The notes: generated by a model not told the origin, from the sequence alone. DNA of 64,000 nt from Metallyticus violacea (GCA_030762175.1 CM060833.1:168778501-168842500), one strand, 5' to 3'. Positions 1 through 11,885 are shown, counted from the stretch's first letter. A program made the numbers and translations.

Positions 1-89
1 GTTTTAATAAAAATTTAGTAAATAAAAAACTTAATAAATTCCTAAAGAAAAAAATTGATTAAGAACACCACCACATTATTGATAAAAAG

Positions 90-720
90 ATAGACCGGTT
101 TTTAAAACATTTACATACCATCCAATAGCTAAGAATAAATTTCAAAAAGTTTTCAAGGATTTTAACATCATATTGGCACCTGTCAACAGTTACACTCTGA
201 AAAATGTTCTAGGGGGGAAACACTTTTAATAATACCCCAAAAGAAAAAAAAAAGTCAGGCATATACAGAATATCATGCAAAGAATGTGATAACATATATG
301 TTGGAAGAACTAAAAGGAACTTTGAAACACGTTTAAAGGAACATCTCAGGAACGTTAAGTACAAACAAATAGATAGGTCTGCACACCACTTTTGGATGGA
401 TAATCATGATATAAGAAAGGAAATAAAGTTGCTTAAAGAAGCACATGGATGTACAGAATTAGATATATGGGAGAGGATTTACATTTGCAAACACAAAGAT
501 CATCTTATGAACTTCGACTTTCCTAGAGAATGCAATATAAATTTTCAGTTCATAAAAGTACTGTTAGGACGGAGCCGCAAGAAGATAGTTTCTCCAACCA
601 GTCGTCAAGTTGGTCGAGGATGGAGAGGATTCTCTTCAAAACCAGTTCCACCATGTTTTAAAAGAAAGTGAAGCACTAGAGTGTATGATGCAACAGAATT
701 TTAAAAATTTGATGCAAATA
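90..720 (+). pseudogene. Penelope-like element remnant: linker and GIY-YIG endonuclease
   Basis: From about 250 the frame reads SGIYRISCKECDNIYVGRTK, then RLKEH and SAHHFW, the GIY-YIG nuclease signature of Penelope-like retroelements (PLEs). A linker (FTYHPIAKNKFQKVFKDF) precedes it, with a frame break near 230. The open frame runs to about 671. A degenerate hammerhead-like block follows at 588-650 (GGAGAGGATTCTCTTC then AAAACCAGTTCC). In intact elements the nuclease nicks the target for reverse transcription. This copy is broken and 5' truncated. Confidence 0.8.
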
Positions 721-2090
721 ATTATTGGATAAAATACATGCTAACTAATTTCAACTGCTTAGAAGTGAAAATGCACTATTGCACATACAGGTTTATATAT
801 ACTATTGACAAAACGCTTGCCTGTTGTACCTGCTAGCTTTGCCAGAGACTTTATGGAAGTTGCCTGTTTTACATTCTACACTACTACAGGTGCAGCTCCA
901 CTCATAGGTATAAAGATAATCAGTGTCTCTGCTTTCTAGCTAGCTGAAGGCAGGAATTCTGATCACAGAAATAAAAGCATTAGAAGACATTGTTATTTTA
1001 CAGTTTACTATCTATTAACTACGAAATATTGTACTGGGTCTATAAAAAGTAGAAACCTATAGACTTTCATTTTTTACTTTCATTTCTTTTGTATTTGTAT
1101 TAGCGTATCAATATTAAATATCTTAAAGAAAGGTTGAGAGAAAAGCTTATAAATAAACGTACAGAATTTTTTCAAGCTTAGGGTTTAGAAACATTAAACT
1201 GTAAAAATGAATTATTCTTAGTAAAAGCAAAAAATTTAACAACTAGAGAAAGGGAGCTTGATATTATCACTAGATATTTGGTGCAGGGACAGCAATGGTA
1301 TAGGATTTCTATCTGTATATGATGAACATTAAACAAGTAACACCATCTTTTTTCCTACTTTTGTTAGAAAAATAAACCATTTTATTGCAAAATCATTCAG
1401 TTTTCCCACATTATATCTTGCAGTTTTTTTTTTTGTAGCAAGAACAAAGAATGATGAATGAATTTCCTTTGGCACAAAATAAGACCATCACAAATAATTA
1501 ATTAGATGTGCTTAAAAATGCTTATACCTGCAACATGACAAAAGATGGAGCCAGGAAACTCTGCTGAAAGTAATCAGATAAGTATGCATTAGAGACCTTT
1601 TTGTTTACCTGAAGATTCTGTTGGTATTTTTGACAGTAGCGCTTCTAGTTACACTTTCAGGAGTTCTGTCTCTACTAGTGTGCTGTGTTTGCTTCCACAT
1701 GAACACATGAGTACAAAGTAAAATCATGAGCATGTTTTCTTCTAATTTGACTATGAATGGTATTGTTTTATATGTTAAAATGCCAAAGCAAAAGAGAGTT
1801 TTCAGTGATGCATTGAAAGAACAATTTTAATTTTTAAAATAAAAAGTTATGTTTATAGTAATGATTCAAAAGAGAACACCATCTGCAAAGTTGCGTTTAG
1901 CATCTACCATGGCAGTAAAGCTGATATCATGGATCACATACATACAAAAAACATAAAACTGCCATATCTACAATAAGCCATAGCCAACTATTAACTTCAT
2001 TTTTTAAAACTCAAAGAATGTGTGACCAAGAAACAGCTTGCTTCACAAGAAGAAACAATGGTATTTCACACAGTCAAACATACCATAGCT
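721..2090. other. No gene seen
   Basis: This is AT-rich sequence without protein similarity, a recognised repeat or a notable structure that I could support. Confidence 0.5.
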
Positions 2091-2099
2091 TTCAGTCTA

Positions 2100-2890
2100 T
2101 GGGCTGTACATCAACAATCAAGAAGTTGAAGGAGCTGGAATACATTCAGCACTTTTAACATATTACATAGCAGTAGGACGTAACATAGGATGTAACAACA
2201 CTAACCTTGATGCAGAACTAGAGGTCATCCTTTATGCCCTGGAGCAACTTGTACCGAGACTAAAAGTATTCACCAAAGCAGTTATGTTAGTAGGACCAAG
2301 GGCAGCAATACAGTCAAGAGCATCCTCTGACAACCCAATCACAAAAACAGTATTAGAAATCAGAATATTGACCACCCTTAAGAAACCCATGAGAGAAAAT
2401 TCATGCAGATGCTCTGGCTGAAAAAGGAACCAAACTACAGAAACAAAAAGTATACAATCACAAGTTCCTCTCCAAGAACACTCAGATGAAGAGTTGATGC
2501 AAAAATTCTACACAGAATCACAATCACAAGGGAAAAAATGGGCCAATATTGGGAAATCTACAGTCAGTAACCAAAGAAGCAGAGGCTATGTTCTGATAAA
2601 ATACAAGTCATGACTGCTTGACTGCCAACTTGTGCAAAATAAAAATTATGGACAAAGAAGAATACACATTATCCAGACTGCAAGACACAAAAATAGATCA
2701 AGATTATCTGCTAATGTGTTCAAGTCTAAATAGAGCACTTCAACAATAAGAACCTAAGTGGGCTTTATTGGGAGGTTAGACACAAAATGGATTAAATGAT
2801 CTCAAATGTAATTGGAAACCTACCAACATTTACAGCTAAGTTAGGACCTGCTGCATTCAGCATTATATTGCACTAAAATGCTAAATACTT
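2100..2890 (+). pseudogene. Non-LTR retrotransposon C-terminal fragment (RNase H region)
   Basis: From about 2104 the frame reads an RNase H-like segment (GAGIHSALLTYYIAVGRN, DAELEVILYALEQL, KAVMLVGPRAAIQSRASS). This resembles the RNase H of arthropod LINEs, where AIQS follows a SDSRAA-type motif; here the catalytic Asp-containing motif has become GPRAA. A stop near 2420 and frame changes follow. An Ala-Asp-Ala-Leu-Ala-Glu-Lys motif is readable in another frame. The fragment is inactive. Confidence 0.65.
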
Positions 2891-3136
2891 CCAAAATCTG
2901 CCTGTTGGGGGGAGGTGGATAAATAAAAATTTAGATTCAACAGTACTAGTTTTTGGAGGAAAAAAATCCATTTTATAAACTAATATGTAAGTTATGAGTC
3001 ACTTAAGAGCTACTAGTGTATTTCAAAACAAGGGAAGTATGGGCCAGATGCTGTAAAAACCTCTCCTGAAACTTTACATATACAAAGAATCTACACTTTT
3101 ACATTACCATATCATAAATATATGGTAATATAAAAG

Positions 3137-3462
3137 ATATTACCATATCTTATTTGGATTTAAAGTAAAACACTAAAAATCATGTCGTCACATTAAAAAT
3201 CTCTTTAAGTTTCATAAACACACTTATAAAAGTAATTTTGGTACATGTTTCGTGAGGTACATTCCTCACATTGTCAACCAAAACGACGACTGAGTCACCT
3301 CACAAAACATGTACCAAAATTACTTTTATAAGTGTGTTTGTGAAACTTAAAAGAGATTTTTAATGTGACGACATGATTTTTAGTGTTTTACTTTAAATCC
3401 AAATAAGATTAACAAAAGTTTCACTGTGTGGATTCCGACATCCCGCAAACATATTACCATAT
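3137..3462. mobile_element. Hammerhead fold-back element FB1 with 12-bp target duplication
   Basis: The unit is 302 bp (3149-3450), flanked by exact 12-bp direct repeats ATATTACCATAT (3137-3148 and 3451-3462). Inverted arms of about 115 bp (3149-3268 and 3297-3412) are followed on the right by TTTCACTGTGTGGATTCC, a variant of the 3' motif shared by many units in this window. The left arm, on the minus strand, carries a ribozyme-like core. In the right arm the core is broken (CCTCACAAAAC). Confidence 0.8.
3240..3278 (-). ncRNA. Hammerhead-ribozyme motif in FB1
   Basis: Reading the minus strand: TTGACAA, T, stem II GTGAGG/CCTCAC with a hexaloop, GAAAC, AT, then GUA as cleavage triplet. GAAAC and stem II are perfect. 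The CUGANGA box is altered (UUGACAA), so activity is uncertain. Confidence 0.55.
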
Positions 3463-3603
3463 GTTTAAGATATATGGTATAAAATATTTTATAAAAATAT
3501 TATCTGCCAAAATGAACTACAAGTGCTCAAAAGTAAAACATGAATTAAGGAGTACCCATAATGTAATCTTCAGCAGATGTGAAATCCACGCTCTTGTAAC
3601 ATG

Positions 3604-3883
3604 CAATGCTAATAAGATCATTGTGTGATTGAGTCAAATTAACACTCTTTTGCTCCATTTATTGTTTAAATATGTAGGATTGGCTTCAAGAACTCATTTG
3701 CATTCTCAGCCCCTAGTCCACTCAACAAGGGGCTGACGATGCAAATGAAGGGTTCGTGAAACCGATCCTACATATTTCAAGTGGAGCAAAAGTGTTAGTT
3801 TGACTCAATCACACAATGATCTTAATATATGATCAGCTTCACTGTGCAATGTTCCAATTAACAATTTTAGTTGCAATGTTATG
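3604..3883 (+). mobile_element. Hammerhead fold-back element FB2
   Basis: Inverted arms run from about 3612 to 3705 and from about 3737 to 3828, followed by GCTTCACTGTGCAATGTTCC and AATTAACAATTTTAGTTG. That end is nearly identical to the end of the 50854-50974 insertion. The flanking direct repeat is weak (GCAATGCTAATA against GCAATGTTATGT, 8 of 12). A hammerhead core lies in the right arm; the left arm has CTGAGAA and GAAGC in its place. Confidence 0.7.
3733..3770 (+). ncRNA. Hammerhead-ribozyme motif in FB2
   Basis: CTGACGA (a perfect CUGANGA), a weakly paired stem II, GAAAC (3758-3762), CG, then AUC as cleavage triplet, followed by CTACATAT. AUC is less usual than GUC. Confidence 0.5.
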
Positions 3884-4389
3884 TCGCAAGGCCTGCATTA
3901 TGAATATCTGGCCAGTGGTGGAATTTAAGCATACAGTCTACAATGAGTTCTGATAAAAAGCCAAATCCATTATTATGTTATTGGCAAAAAAAACTAATGA
4001 AAAGAACATTTCTGCATCAATATTTTTATTAGAAAAATATGATTTGATAAGGAATTAAGGAAATATGCAGGATATTGGAATAAATTTTAAGGCACAAATG
4101 GAATATGTTCCTTGCAAAAGAAACAATAGGAGGGCATGTGGATTTGACGATATTACAACTTGAAGCTAAGAGCGGAGATGTCATTTGTATCTTGTGCATC
4201 TATTCAACATAACTCTAAATAATTCTACAAAATCCTTACAAAAGACTGGAAGTTTGCTATGGTGATGCCTATTCATAAGGGCAGCATTAAAATAATTTTA
4301 AAAAAATACAGGCCGGCTAGCCTTGCACTTGTCATATGCAAAGTTATGGAACATTTGACAGGTCAATACATTCATAGTACAAATAGATG

Positions 4390-5400
4390 GAGAAGTTTGG
4401 ATTAATACAGTAGTAATTGATATTTTGAAGGCTTTTGATTTTGTACTGCATAACTTATTAGCAGATAAACTGAGTGGACTAGAAATAGATAAAGATGTAC
4501 TTTGGATAACAATTTTTTTAGAAGAACAAACCTGGACAGTTAGGGTAGATCAGGAAATGTCAGTTATTGGGAATGCAACATCAGGAGTTCTACAATTATT
4601 ATACCATTCTTGGGCTGCTATTGTTTATTATTTATATTAATGATCTTTGCTTAAAAACCAAGTCAAAAGTAAGATTATTTGTATGTGACCGAATTGTTTA
4701 TAAAAAATTAACAATAATTACAAATATATTTTGTTAATTGATTAAAGCCAGGAAAAAAGTAGGCGGTTCTAATAATAAGGAATAACATTTTGTAAAAACT
4801 GAAAAGAAAATTAATTATAAATCTCATGAGATATAAATTTCCCAAGAAAACTGCTGCAGGTTTTTGGCAGTTTATTTCTTACATGGGATGAACAAATTTA
4901 TTAGTATTATATTGAAAGAATGCATTTCATAATGAAAACACTAAAAAATGCCAGTCCAAAATCAAAGGAAATAACTTATTTATTATTAGTTTGGCTGTTA
5001 CTGGAGTATGGAGTAGCTTGTTGGGATTCACAGAGAATATATCAAATAAATATCCCCAAAAAATATCTAGTATAGAGCAGCAAAATTTGTAAAAGGTGCA
5101 AAAGAATATGAAAATCATAACAGAGAGATGCAAAAAGCAAAGATAACGTCATTATACAAAGCATAAAAGCCATAAAACAATTGCATGGACGAATATCAAA
5201 ACTAGATTAGAAAAACATACTATGATAGGAACAATCATAGTTTCAAAATCAAATGTAGACAACAGAGAACAAATGTGGGCAATTCTCTTTTATCAATAAA
5301 ACCATAAAAGAATGGAATGATTTGCCTGCAGTTTCAGGGTGGTTGTTCTCTGACAAGATTTAAAAATGTATATATAATAAAATTTCATTGATATAAGTAA
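4390..5400 (+). pseudogene. Non-LTR retrotransposon RT fragment (Jockey/CR1-like)
   Basis: At 4425-4640 the frame reads MKAFDFVLHNLLADKL, ...GNATSGVLQ, then after a shift a segment ending in IYINDLC. These are RT motifs KAFDxVxHxxL, SGVPQGSVLGPLLFxIYINDL and a lost FADD. At 5180-5360 the typical C-terminal tail is readable (NNHSFKIKCRQQRTNVG, EWNDLPA-like). Multiple stops show long inactivity. Confidence 0.7.
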
Positions 5401-6069
5401 ATATGTAAAGTATATCAATTTAAGTTTTGCTTGAAATGTTGCTTTAACTCATTGGATTGATTTTGGGTAGCTAAACCTGTCTTGTAAACATAGTATATGT
5501 CTACTTTCATATATCAGTCACCAAGCTCAGTTCCACTCACAGCAATAATGTACATACATACAAATGACATTAATGATAAAGAAAAGAAAATATAGTATCG
5601 TTATTAACCTTCTACAGGATCATCCTTTAAGCACAAAAAAGCTATTTCTTCTTTTTAGATATAAACAATTGGATATTTGTAGCAGAAGAGCAGTACTTGA
5701 TATTTTCAAAAAAGATTAACCAGTACATTTGAACAGAAGCTCTGCTGTGTGCCCAGATCATTTTCTGGACCTTAGAAACAAAAATTTAAGAATGAGGTAA
5801 GGTATTTTAGTAGACATTTTATTAATATTGATACCCATTGAACAAACATAAAAAATTTTAAAAGGCTGGGCCTAATAATGGTAAAGGTATCTTTTCCTAT
5901 AATGCATATACCTACTTGAATCGCAGACCATTTAGCAATAAGCAATTCATGTACTGTCATTAACTGTGGTATTGCCCACATACTCTCCAGGTATCACATT
6001 TTTTCCTACACAAACTGCAACTTATATTGTCTTCTTGCTCTATCTCTTATGTCTCTTAGGCATCCATTT
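5401..6069. other. No gene seen
   Basis: This is AT-rich sequence with short open frames on the minus strand but no recognisable protein. Confidence 0.45.
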
Positions 6070-6364
6070 TTTTTATGATTTATTTATGGTCATTCTTTAA
6101 CATCTAAGGTCATCAGCATTCTGTTCAATTCAGGGCATGAAATAACTGTCTAATTGTGCTCAGAGGCCTGTTCTTTCAGGCTTGAGTTTTTTTTTTTTTG
6201 CCATAAATGTACGACATGGGACCCACAGCTTTACTTCTCTTCCAAAAGAAGCCATACTTAGGATTTTTATGCCTGATAAATATCCATCAATCCTGGTCAG
6301 ATTTGAACCCTTGGTCTTAGGTTTAGAAGGCAAAGTTTGGTTACCACTACACCACCAGGACCAA
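6070..6364 (-). repeat. SINE family A copy 1
   Basis: This is a diverged reverse-complement copy of the tRNA-derived SINE best preserved at 38686-38986. The tRNA-like head is at 6285-6364 (GTCCTGGTGGTGTAGTGGTA region) and the 3' tail at the low-coordinate end. Confidence 0.85.
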
Positions 6365-7031
6365 CATGTTCAGTTGCAACTGATATCATCAACAATTTAA
6401 TTTTGTAGAGAAGTTATAAAATGTTGAGTTATATTATTTTGCCTAGTTCTATAACCTCAATTTTGCCTCAAAGAAAACTAGTCTCAGAAAAAGTACAAAG
6501 AAGGGGAAGAGAAAAAAAAAGTGGGAGGAACCAAACCCAGAAGAAGCAATTAGTGATGAAGCTGAAGTTGGGAACAGTGGTACTCCAAAGATGATAAAAT
6601 GTAAACTTTGTTTAAAAATTATAATGAAGTACAGACTGTAATAGAAAACTGTGAGAGTTAATCATATATTGAGAAATTACTGTGCAGTTCAAAAAATAAA
6701 TATGAGGTGCAAGAGTATAGAAAACAGTGTTCTTAACAATGTAGCAGAAAACTTGATTAATCTACAGAGCACTCAAGGCAGAAATGTTCAGGGGCTCTTG
6801 TTTTTCACTTTTGTTCACCTTATGAACATAAGATTTTTGCAAACATATTTTTATTTCTTTCAAGTCAATTTAAACACACTCTTTTTGACTTCACTTACTG
6901 GAGATTTATTCAGTACATATTTCATCAGTCTCATCCACATCCTTATATGTTAAACAGCTGTTGCATCATTCCCAACCAAATGATCCTTTGGTCATTCAAC
7001 AGCTGAGAATGTGAACCAGGATAAACGAAAC

Positions 7032-7321
7032 ATGTCTTGAGTATTAAAACAATTAAAATCTTCCGGGCTGTTTTGCCGTGGTCCATGGTTTACGTTGCTA
7101 CCATAGCTTTCACCAACTACTCCGGTTGAGAGGAATCAATACTGCCGTCGTGCTAAGAGTTAGGTGTTATTCTTCGTCCACTGAAGATGCCAACCGGAGT
7201 AGTTGGTGAAAGCTATGGTAGCAACGTAAACCATGGACCACGGCAAAACAGCCCGGAAGATTTTAATTGTTTTAATAACAACACCGGCCGTGAAAGCCTA
7301 AGAAGTATTATGTCTTGAGTA
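7032..7321 (+). mobile_element. Hammerhead fold-back element FB3, nested, with exact 12-bp target duplication
   Basis: The insertion 7044-7309 (266 bp) is flanked by exact 12-bp repeats ATGTCTTGAGTA (7032-7043, 7310-7321). Nearly perfect 85-bp arms lie at 7043-7127 and 7192-7276. The right end carries CACCGGCCGTGAAAGCCTAA, shared in part with the unit at 48486-48713. It is inserted inside another element of the same class. Confidence 0.85.
7181..7222 (+). ncRNA. Hammerhead-ribozyme motif in FB3
   Basis: CTGAAGA, T, stem II GCCAAC/GTTGGT (six pairs including one G-U), GAAA, then GCTATGGTAGC, which can itself form a short stem. The usual NUH triplet position is not clear, so the cleavage site is uncertain. 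Confidence 0.5.
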
Positions 7322-7541
7322 AATCTCCAGTAAGTGAAGCCATAAAGAATGTGATTAATAATTCAACTCAGAAGAGATTATTATTACATGTTTCATGGTT
7401 TCAGATTACAAATTTAATTAGTAGTGACATTTTTAGTTACCTACACCTTGGTTATTGAGAAAATGGCTCCAAAATGTGGAGGTAAAGCCTGATTTAACTA
7501 ACAAAGTTTTGATTTGTTACAAATTAAGTTTTTTTTTTTTT

Positions 7542-7822
7542 TGTTTATTTAAGGACACTTTAACATCTCAGGTCATTAGGGTCCCATTCAAATCAGGGCA
7601 TGAAACAGCCAATAAATTTTGCTCAGAGGCCTCTTTTTTCAGGCTTAAGGTTCTTTTTCATTCCGTAAATGTATGACATGGGACCCACAGCTTTACTTCC
7701 GTTCCAAAGGAACATTTAACATTTTTACACCTGAAAAAAATCCATTGATCCTGACCAGGTTTTAATCTGTGATCTTGGATGTAGGAGGCAAGTATGGTTA
7801 CCACTACATCACCAGGACCGAC
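7542..7822 (-). repeat. SINE family A copy 2
   Basis: This is a full-length diverged copy. The tRNA-like head is at the high-coordinate end (CGGTCCTGGTGATGTAGTGG on the minus strand). The body contains GGCCTCTGAGCAAAATTTAT and a tail of TTTATTTAAGG type. Confidence 0.88.
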
Positions 7823-7829
7823 ATATTAA

Positions 7830-8975
7830 AGTGGAAGATTGAAACCACAAGAAAAAATTGCTCAGTGGTAATGGATGAAATGAGCCTTTAAGCTACTTTT
7901 GGCCTATAGCATACCTATTTGAAAACTGTGAAGACACTGGTCTGGAAATTTATTGATTCAAACATAACTGAATAGCAATTTGTTATTAGGCTTTATTGAT
8001 AATGTCAAAGGTTTGTTTCTTAATATTAAGCAAATTATTGGCAACTACTTAAGTTTTAGATGATATGTCCAGGCACAGTGGTAAAGAAATACTGATTACT
8101 GCTTTCATTAAAATCAGTGTCTAAAGTTTCTGTGATCATGGTGTAAGCATGTGAAAATGAGGAAACAGGGGTTAGTGCAGAAAAACCATACATTAAAGTA
8201 CATAGCAAGAAAATGTGATTTTGTATTAATCCATTCATTTGATTAAGGCTTTAAGAAACAATTTACAGAAATGTGAAACAAGCAAAATGCTTTTCATGAT
8301 GAAATGCTCATAGTTTGTCTTCCCTGATGTCAGATGTAATTTTCATAAGCTTTTATTTAAAAGCTCTCATTGTATCAGAAAGAAGCTGGTAAATGCTTTA
8401 GTAAAAGAATACAAATGCCTTGAAGGTGTGTGTATAATAGCAAATAGCTTTTGCAAATAAAACCAGTGCTCTAATGTCACACATTAAAAAAAAAATGTCA
8501 AATTGCAGAAAATATCTCATTATTGATATAGGATATATTAAATAATTTTATATGTTTAAAGGCCGGAATTCACAGCATTTCAAAAATTCTCTTTCGTCAC
8601 AATGCCTTTTTGTCCTTAGACACATTAATATTTATCTTTAAAAATCCATTTTAATTGGTTAGAAATAAAGAATACTGATTTACATGTTTAAAATATATAT
8701 ATAAGAAGAGTAATTTGGTGTGCCCAAACTCATGACAAACAAAATGATAAAACTCTAAATTGCATCTTTTATTTATATAAAAACTCTATCAAATGTTTCA
8801 TATTACATTTAAATATGACAAGTTTGTGTATAAGATGAGGAAAAACAATTTAACAGATTTGCTTTGAGTTCTTAGCAGATTGTGTAATTTAGTGTAATTA
8901 TAACTGTAAACTGCTAGATGATGGCGCTGTTCCATGTGAACACAATGCATTCTGATAACTGTTTGTTTACATTTA
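7830..8975. other. No gene seen
   Basis: This is AT-rich sequence with no recognised protein or repeat. Confidence 0.45.
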
Positions 8976-8982
8976 AAATTAA

Positions 8983-9540
8983 TTTTGTGTTGGAACTAAT
9001 ACAGTGAAGCAACTAACATATTCTTCATTAACTGGTAAGTTGATCTGATGCTCTCATGCATCATTGAATTATACAGAATATGTTTCACAGGCTATTGCTC
9101 GCATCATCAGCTTTGAGTAGACTGCTGGATTTGTTGTAGCTCTTGTGAACATTTTATGAACTTTTGAATTAATTTGTCTTCCAATGGAATCTCGATTCAT
9201 AAACTTATCTTCATATTTTTTCATAAAAATGGTTTCCCATATTCAAAGCTCCAAAGGTCAATTTATACATTTCAATAATTTGATTTCCATAGCTATATCA
9301 TGTTTATCTCTCTAAAAGTGATGTGCAACTGCTGATTTATCTATCTGATTGTACCTGATATTTCTCCACTGTTCTTTGAGCCCAATTTCTGTGCTTCTTT
9401 TTGTTTTGCCAAGATATACTTTGTTGCACTTCGAGCAACTGATTTTATAGGTTCCTGGTTTCTTCTCATCAGTGATTCTACCATTATCACCACAGTTCAG
9501 CAGATTATTTAGGCTGAATTTTCACTGGGAACAAAGTAAT
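8983..9540 (-). pseudogene. Penelope-like element remnant (endonuclease, minus strand) with hammerhead
   Basis: The minus strand reads a GIY-YIG-like segment (GTYKISCSKCNKVYLGKTKR) at about 9380-9470, followed by SAVAHHF and KHDIAMEIKLLK. A ribozyme motif is at 9081-9110 and the terminal motif (GCTTCACTGTATTAGTTCC) at 8983-9010. Its plus-strand counterpart at 9860-10720 encodes the matching tail, so the pair forms a large inverted structure. Confidence 0.78.
9081..9110 (-). ncRNA. Hammerhead-ribozyme motif
   Basis: Minus strand: CTGATGA (perfect), T, stem II GCGAGCAATAGCCTGT with imperfect pairing, GAAAC, AT, AUU triplet. Stem II is weak. Confidence 0.45.
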
Positions 9541-9859
9541 ACCGAACCCTAAGTATTTTCTGGAATGCAAACTCCCAGCATCCCTTTGAAAATGGTTGCA
9601 ATCTGTGAAGTTAAGCAACAAGGAGATTGATGAATACATCCAACTAACCGAATTCAGTCAGAATTTCTTTAGGTTAAATGGTGAATTTCATAAACAAAAG
9701 CAGGTTTAGCTATGGGAAGAGCATTATTGCCTTTTCTGGCTGATTTATATATACGTAGATTAGAAATGTGCATCACAAACTCATTCCCATACATTTTTAC
9801 AGTCTGGCATGATATGTGGATGATATTTTGTGGGGGTTAATAAGAAATAATTGGATGAT

Positions 9860-10720
9860 GCTTTGAAATTACTAAATCTACAAGATATAGAAATTAAATT
9901 CACATCTGAAACAGAACAAGACAACATGATTCCTTTCCTGGACTTAAAGATCATAAGAAGAGGCAATAACTTGAAATTTGGAATATACAGTAAAGGATAC
10001 ACAGACTGAAAATTACATAAAGGCAAGTGGCTTCAATTCTACACCACACAAACATGCAGTCCTCAACAGCTTAGCACAAGGACTCCCTAACATATGCATG
10101 AATGAGTAGCAAAGAGTACTCACACATAATACAAATGACAAAAACGAATGGTATGATCAAGAAATTTCAACATGAGAAGAGGGCTAAAACAGGTTACAAC
10201 ATTTATGGCACCCCCCCCCAAAAAAAAAAAACTATCATTCACAGCATATTCACATCATTCTTGGGCCAAAAAATCTGCTCAACTCCAGTGATGATAGAAT
10301 ATCAACTGCTTGGAGTGCAACAAAGTATATATTGGCAAAATAAAACAATCATTTAGATAAGTCAGTGGTTGCACATCACTTTTGGAGAGATAAACATGAT
10401 AGAATAATGGAAATCAAATTACTGAAATTCATAGATAGACATTTGGAGCTGGGAATATTGGTAAAAAATTTGAAAAAACAAAATAATGAAGATGAGGTTA
10501 TGAACTTTGAGATCCCAATGGAAGACAAATTAATCCAAAAGGTCATAAAATGTTCATGAGAACTACAACAAATCCATTCAACCATCAACATTATCCAGCA
10601 GTCTACTCACAGCTGATGAATCAGGCAACGGCCTGTGAAACGTGTTTTATATAATTCAATAGTAAGTGGAAAATAAAGAGTATCAGATTGACTCACCAGT
10701 TAAGATTATATTTGCTTACA
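9860..10720 (+). pseudogene. Penelope-like element remnant: RT thumb region and endonuclease
   Basis: The plus strand reads FTSETEQDNMIPFLDLKIIR and LKFGIYSKGYTD, the PLE RT segment after the YVDD box (xPFLDLxIxR, xxIYRKPTHTD). Around 10300-10550 it reads VQQSIYWQNK and VAHHFWRDKHDRIMEIKLLK from the nuclease. A hammerhead motif ends the copy at 10613. Several stops and an A-rich slip at 10222 are present. Confidence 0.8.
10613..10650 (+). ncRNA. Hammerhead-ribozyme motif at the end of the 9860-10720 PLE
   Basis: CTGATGA (10613-10619), AT, stem II CAGGC/GCCTG with a small loop, T, GAAAC (10637-10641), GT, GUU triplet with predicted cleavage after 10646. It is followed by TAGTAAGTGG. All core boxes are intact except two unpaired bases before stem II. 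Confidence 0.65.
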
Positions 10721-11310
10721 GTTTATTATGGCAGATATATTAAACACTGGAGTACAGATGTATTCATATATAAGTTTCAGGGGGATTTTATCATGAACTA
10801 GCCCATATATTCCTTTAGACTGAGAGACAAATGTTTCTGAACTCTGTTGAAAATTATATTGTATTATGGAAAAGTGAAAGTATTTCTGTACTTTCTATTG
10901 TCTTATAATAACTGCACTATATATATATTATACTGTTAAAAATTACAAAAGTAATTTTGGATTTACATCAGATTTGTAAAACCTTACAATTTACATATGC
11001 AGACGCATAATATATGTTTATATGTGAATATATACATAAATATGTTTTATATAAGTGAATCAATTCTAATTTCCAGAAACATGAAACAAAAATTGTTTTG
11101 TATTTTCCAAAGTCACATAAACAGAACTTTGTTCTTACTACTTTAAAAGTTTCTATACTTTTGTGGTTAGTGGGTTACCAACTATTAAAAGTGATGGACT
11201 TTAAATTCTTTCTGCAATCAGCAGCCTTGGATAGATTCAACTGATTAGTTATTTAATCATGTCAATAAAAGTACATCAAATATGTAGGGGGGGAAACATT
11301 CTTTAATACT
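10721..11310. other. No gene seen
   Basis: This is AT-rich DNA with a short TA run near 10920 and no recognisable coding content. Confidence 0.45.
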
Positions 11311-11317
11311 GTCACTT

Positions 11318-11885
11318 TTATGAGATGTGTACAAAAAGTAATCAGACATTTTTTTCCCACAGTAGCTAATGATGATGCAGATATAGCAAATGCAATTACA
11401 TGTATAAGGGACTGTCATGCACATTGTGATTTTTATTCCCTCATGACAATGTTGTTAGCACCAGCTACTGAGCTAATAAACCCAAGACACTACCAAAATT
11501 TCAAAGTTGAAGAATAAACAACTCAATTCAGCTAATAGATATGTTTTTGGTCATTCACTTTACTCTCCTGACCTTGCACCGAGTGACTACCAGCTTTGTC
11601 CACAGCTGAAGCAACATTTCGGGAGAAGGCCCTTTGTAAACGAAAATGACTCGAAACAAGAAGTGGAAAGATGGCTAGCCAGTTTGGCAGAAGAGTGATT
11701 TAACACTAGATTAAACAAACTGTTATCATGGTACCAAACATGAATTAAGATTCAAGGAGATTATGTAGAAAAATAATTATTGAGTGTAGCTTTCAAAATG
11801 TAACCCCCCTTTTTTTTTTAAATTTAAACATTGTTATTTTTTTTAAAAAATAGTGTAACTTACTTTTGAGATGACCTTGTATTTA
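11318..11885 (+). pseudogene. mariner-like transposase remnant with degraded terminal repeats
   Basis: At 11545-11698 the frame reads YSPDLAPSDYQLCPQLKQHF, then RPFVNENDSKQEVERWLASL, followed near 11750 by QGDYVEK. This is the mariner C-terminus, with the third catalytic acidic residue in SPDLAPSD. The ends GTACAAAAAGTAATCAGACA (about 11328) and, on the minus strand, TCATCTCAAAAGTAAGTTACA (about 11850-11872, trimmed) resemble each other as terminal inverted repeats. The N-terminal half is missing or unreadable. Confidence 0.7.

Larger units (their letters stand above)
6870..7360. mobile_element. Older fold-back element interrupted by FB3
   Basis: Inverted segments at 6878-6912 and 7318-7355 share CTTCACTTACTGGAGATTTA. 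A hammerhead-like block (CTGAGAA, GAAAC, AUGUC) at about 7000-7035 runs into 7321, but is split by the 266-bp FB3 insertion. Removing FB3 restores the continuous sequence ATGTCTTGAGTAAATCTCC. Confidence 0.65.
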
